Shown piece by piece: positions 4,128 through 5,213 of a DNA stretch of 5,213 nucleotides (position 1 is the stretch's first letter; each line of letters starts with the position of its first letter). The DNA is from Gammaproteobacteria bacterium (lineage in GTDB: Bacteria; Pseudomonadota; Gammaproteobacteria; UWMA-0217). The notes under the pieces were generated by a model. The model was not told where the DNA came from. It did not search any database and was given only the letters and a program-made list of their open reading frames with translations. Where the stretch lies: NCBI GenBank assembly GCA_011330835.1, contig DRPO01000416.1, forward strand, positions 1 through 5,213, written 5' to 3'. The position numbers and the translations under genes were made by a program.

Positions 4128-4961
4128 CTAGAAATAATAGATAAGCCCCACCCGGGCGGTAGTGAAGCGGGCGTCCCGATTGCCGGGGATCTGGTCGTGG
4201 TTGGTGGCGTACCAGACCGCGCCAAGATTCAGGGACCAGTCGCCGGCGGTTTTGGGCAGCATGACGAGGGGAACGTAGAGTTGGGCGCCGATGGAGGTGA
4301 AGCTGTGTCCGCCGCGGCCTCCCTTGAAACCGTTTTGCTGAAATCCGAATTCCACGGGCGTTGACAGCCAGATCGGGCGGATCTTGCGTTTGCCGATGGC
4401 GCGGCCGGGCTCGATCCGGGCGACCAGCGCGCTGGCTTCCGAGTACCAGGCCGAGGCGAGTTGGCTGTGGAGCTTCAAGCCTGGCTTGAGCGCGAGGGAT
4501 TTGAACAACAGACCATAATCGTTGAACGTCATCCAGGTGTCGAGAACGACTTCCTGGGTGCTTGCGTATCGCCAGCGTTGCAGCGTCATGCCCACGTCCA
4601 GGCGGTCGAAGTTGACGCCATAGCCCGCCCAGATGTCGAATTCCTGAATCTTGCCGGTGAGACTGTCGGTCGAGTTGTCATTGATATCCAGCCAGCTTCC
4701 GGCGTGGAATGACAATCTTCCCGTTTGCGTGGTCGCCTGAACCCACGGATGCAGCAGACCCGCGTTGGGGCTGCTTCGATCATTGCCCGCCCCCCAGACG
4801 TCCAGCCCATAGGAGACGAGGTGGGAATCCAGGCTCAGACCCGCCGTTCCGTGGACCGGGTGAGACGCGGCCCGAGGCGTCTTTTCGGCATGCGCGGCGG
4901 GCGCGGCCAGTAACAGGGCGAGCAGTGACGGGCTAAGGAACTGGAGGGCGAATCGGCGCAT
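4128..4961 (-). CDS. Outer-membrane beta-barrel protein of unknown function
   Basis: I do not recognise a named family with certainty. The 277-aa product begins with a clear Sec signal peptide, MRRFALQFLSPSLLALLLAA, with likely cleavage after AHA (residue 25). The rest alternates polar and hydrophobic residues with many Trp, Tyr and Gly, and ends RVGLIYYF. A terminal Phe in such a motif is the usual beta-signal read by the BAM complex. Motifs include SHLVSYGLDVWGAGND (about 47-62), WLDINDNSTD and DIWAGYGVNFDRLDVG, giving a flavour of the TorF-like/Gcw_chp putative porins; that link is tentative. There are no cysteines, TonB box or plug domain, which argues against a siderophore receptor. The start is set by the signal peptide, as no good ribosome-binding site is visible. 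It converges on fur. Confidence 0.75.
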   Translation of the reverse strand: MRRFALQFLSPSLLALLLAAPAAHAEKTPRAASHPVHGTAGLSLDSHLVSYGLDVWGAGNDRSSPNAGLLHPWVQATTQTGRLSFHAGSWLDINDNSTDSLTGKIQEFDIWAGYGVNFDRLDVGMTLQRWRYASTQEVVLDTWMTFNDYGLLFKSLALKPGLKLHSQLASAWYSEASALVARIEPGRAIGKRKIRPIWLSTPVEFGFQQNGFKGGRGGHSFTSIGAQLYVPLVMLPKTAGDWSLNLGAVWYATNHDQIPGNRDARFTTARVGLIYYF

Positions 4962-5050
4962 GGCTTTGTTGTTGTTCAGGGGCGGGGAATCAATGACTGC
5001 CGATTATTCCCGGATATTGTTCGTCTGTCAGGGTTCCTTGCGTGGAAACG

Positions 5051-5065
5051 ATGAGTGTTTCTCAT
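5051..5065. promoter_or_regulatory. Candidate operator ATGAG-N5-CTCAT
   Basis: ATGAGTGTTTCTCAT is a 5-bp inverted repeat with a 5-base spacer, about 90 bp upstream of the outer-membrane protein gene and 120 bp upstream of the last possible gene. The 19 bases 5051-5069 match the Fur-box consensus at about 11 positions, which is weak, and the arm spacing does not fit a standard box. The regulator, if any, is unknown. Confidence 0.25.
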
Positions 5066-5114
5066 TATGGAAGGTTTCGTGATGTGGCGTCGATGCACTG
5101 CCCAGCCCGGGAGC

Positions 5115-5131
5115 GCCGGCATCCTGCCGGC
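5115..5131. repeat. GCCGGCA-TCC-TGCCGGC hairpin repeat, second copy
   Basis: Identical to 4108-4124. Here it lies in a divergent spacer with no converging genes, so termination is not its obvious role. It is followed 10 bp later by another AGAGGTATA repeat end; at 4092-4124 the same two parts occur in the opposite order. Confidence 0.8.
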
Positions 5132-5140
5132 AAAGGCGTT

Positions 5141-5158
5141 GGTCGCGAGAGGTATACT
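5141..5158 (+). promoter_or_regulatory. Repeat end with -10-like TATACT upstream of the last gene
   Basis: GGTCGCGAGAGGTATACT matches the repeat end before fur (GGTCGCAAGAGGTATA) with one difference over 16 bases. It ends in TATACT (5153-5158), a five-of-six -10 match placed 28 bp before the ATG at 5187. No -35 is recognisable at the right distance. Confidence 0.4.
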
Positions 5159-5186
5159 TGGGCCGTTTTGGGTAAGGGTGTTTCTC

Positions 5187-5213
5187 ATGATTTCAGAAAA
5201 GGTCGTTTCACGG
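5187..5213 (+). CDS. Possible start of a further gene (cut by the window edge)
   Basis: An ATG at 5187 opens nine codons, MISEKVVSR, to the end of the window. A GGG-containing purine stretch (5174-5178) lies 8 bases upstream and a -10-like TATACT lies 28 bases upstream. Nine residues are too few to name a family, so coding status is an inference from the upstream signals. Confidence 0.35.

Larger units (their letters stand above)
4962..5186. other. Divergent spacer upstream of the outer-membrane protein gene
   Basis: This spacer holds the candidate operator at 5051-5065, the hairpin repeat at 5115-5131 and the repeat end at 5141-5158. The word GTGTTTCTCAT occurs twice, at 5055-5065 and at 5178-5188 over the last start codon. 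I see no convincing coding frame or confident promoter for the minus-strand gene. Confidence 0.5.

Overview
The window is about 5.2 kb of fairly GC-rich chromosome that reads as a gammaproteobacterium. The evidence is an EttA very close to the E. coli type (554 aa), a divergent fur/bamE (omlA) pair as in Pseudomonas and Xanthomonas, an LpxA-family acyltransferase and an outer-membrane beta-barrel protein. I cannot fix the genus. The many short palindromic repeats are typical of environmental gammaproteobacteria but not diagnostic. I see no phage, CRISPR, tRNA or rRNA sequence.

Layout. 1-321: no gene I can support; it holds two copies of a palindromic repeat (ATCCCGGC-GAAA-GCCGGGAT) and decayed half-copies. 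322-1986 (-): ettA, an ABC-F translation factor. 1987-2253: divergent spacer with a probable ettA promoter, a third palindrome copy and part of a second repeat type. 2254-3018 (+): a stand-alone LpxA-like acyltransferase. 3024-3341 (-): bamE, ending 5 bp from the lpxA-like gene in a tail-to-tail pair. 3342-3674: the bamE/fur divergent spacer, filled by nested inverted repeats. 3675-4079 (+): fur. 4080-4127: hairpins between converging genes. 4128-4961 (-): an outer-membrane beta-barrel protein of unknown function. 4962-5186: spacer with repeats. 5187-5213 (+): possible first nine codons of another gene.

Shared themes. Three genes concern the outer membrane: an LpxA-like enzyme for lipid A, BamE for beta-barrel assembly, and a barrel protein that is itself a likely BAM client. 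fur is the iron regulator, and a strong Fur-box-like match lies inside the bamE signal-peptide codons. No multi-gene operon is apparent, because neighbouring genes alternate in strand.

The most unusual part is the bamE/fur spacer. A 157-bp element at 3493-3649 has 30-bp terminal inverted repeats (28/30 identical by eye), is roughly palindromic over its whole length, and is flanked by TA. A related, more diverged unit seems to lie next to it at 3387-3488. The outer ends of the pair form nearly the same 34-bp sequence in opposite orientation, with the probable -10 regions of bamE and fur at the junctions. This suggests a MITE-like repeat whose ends have become the promoters of two essential genes. 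Single ends of the same family recur at 4092-4105 and 5141-5156, the latter just upstream of the last possible gene.
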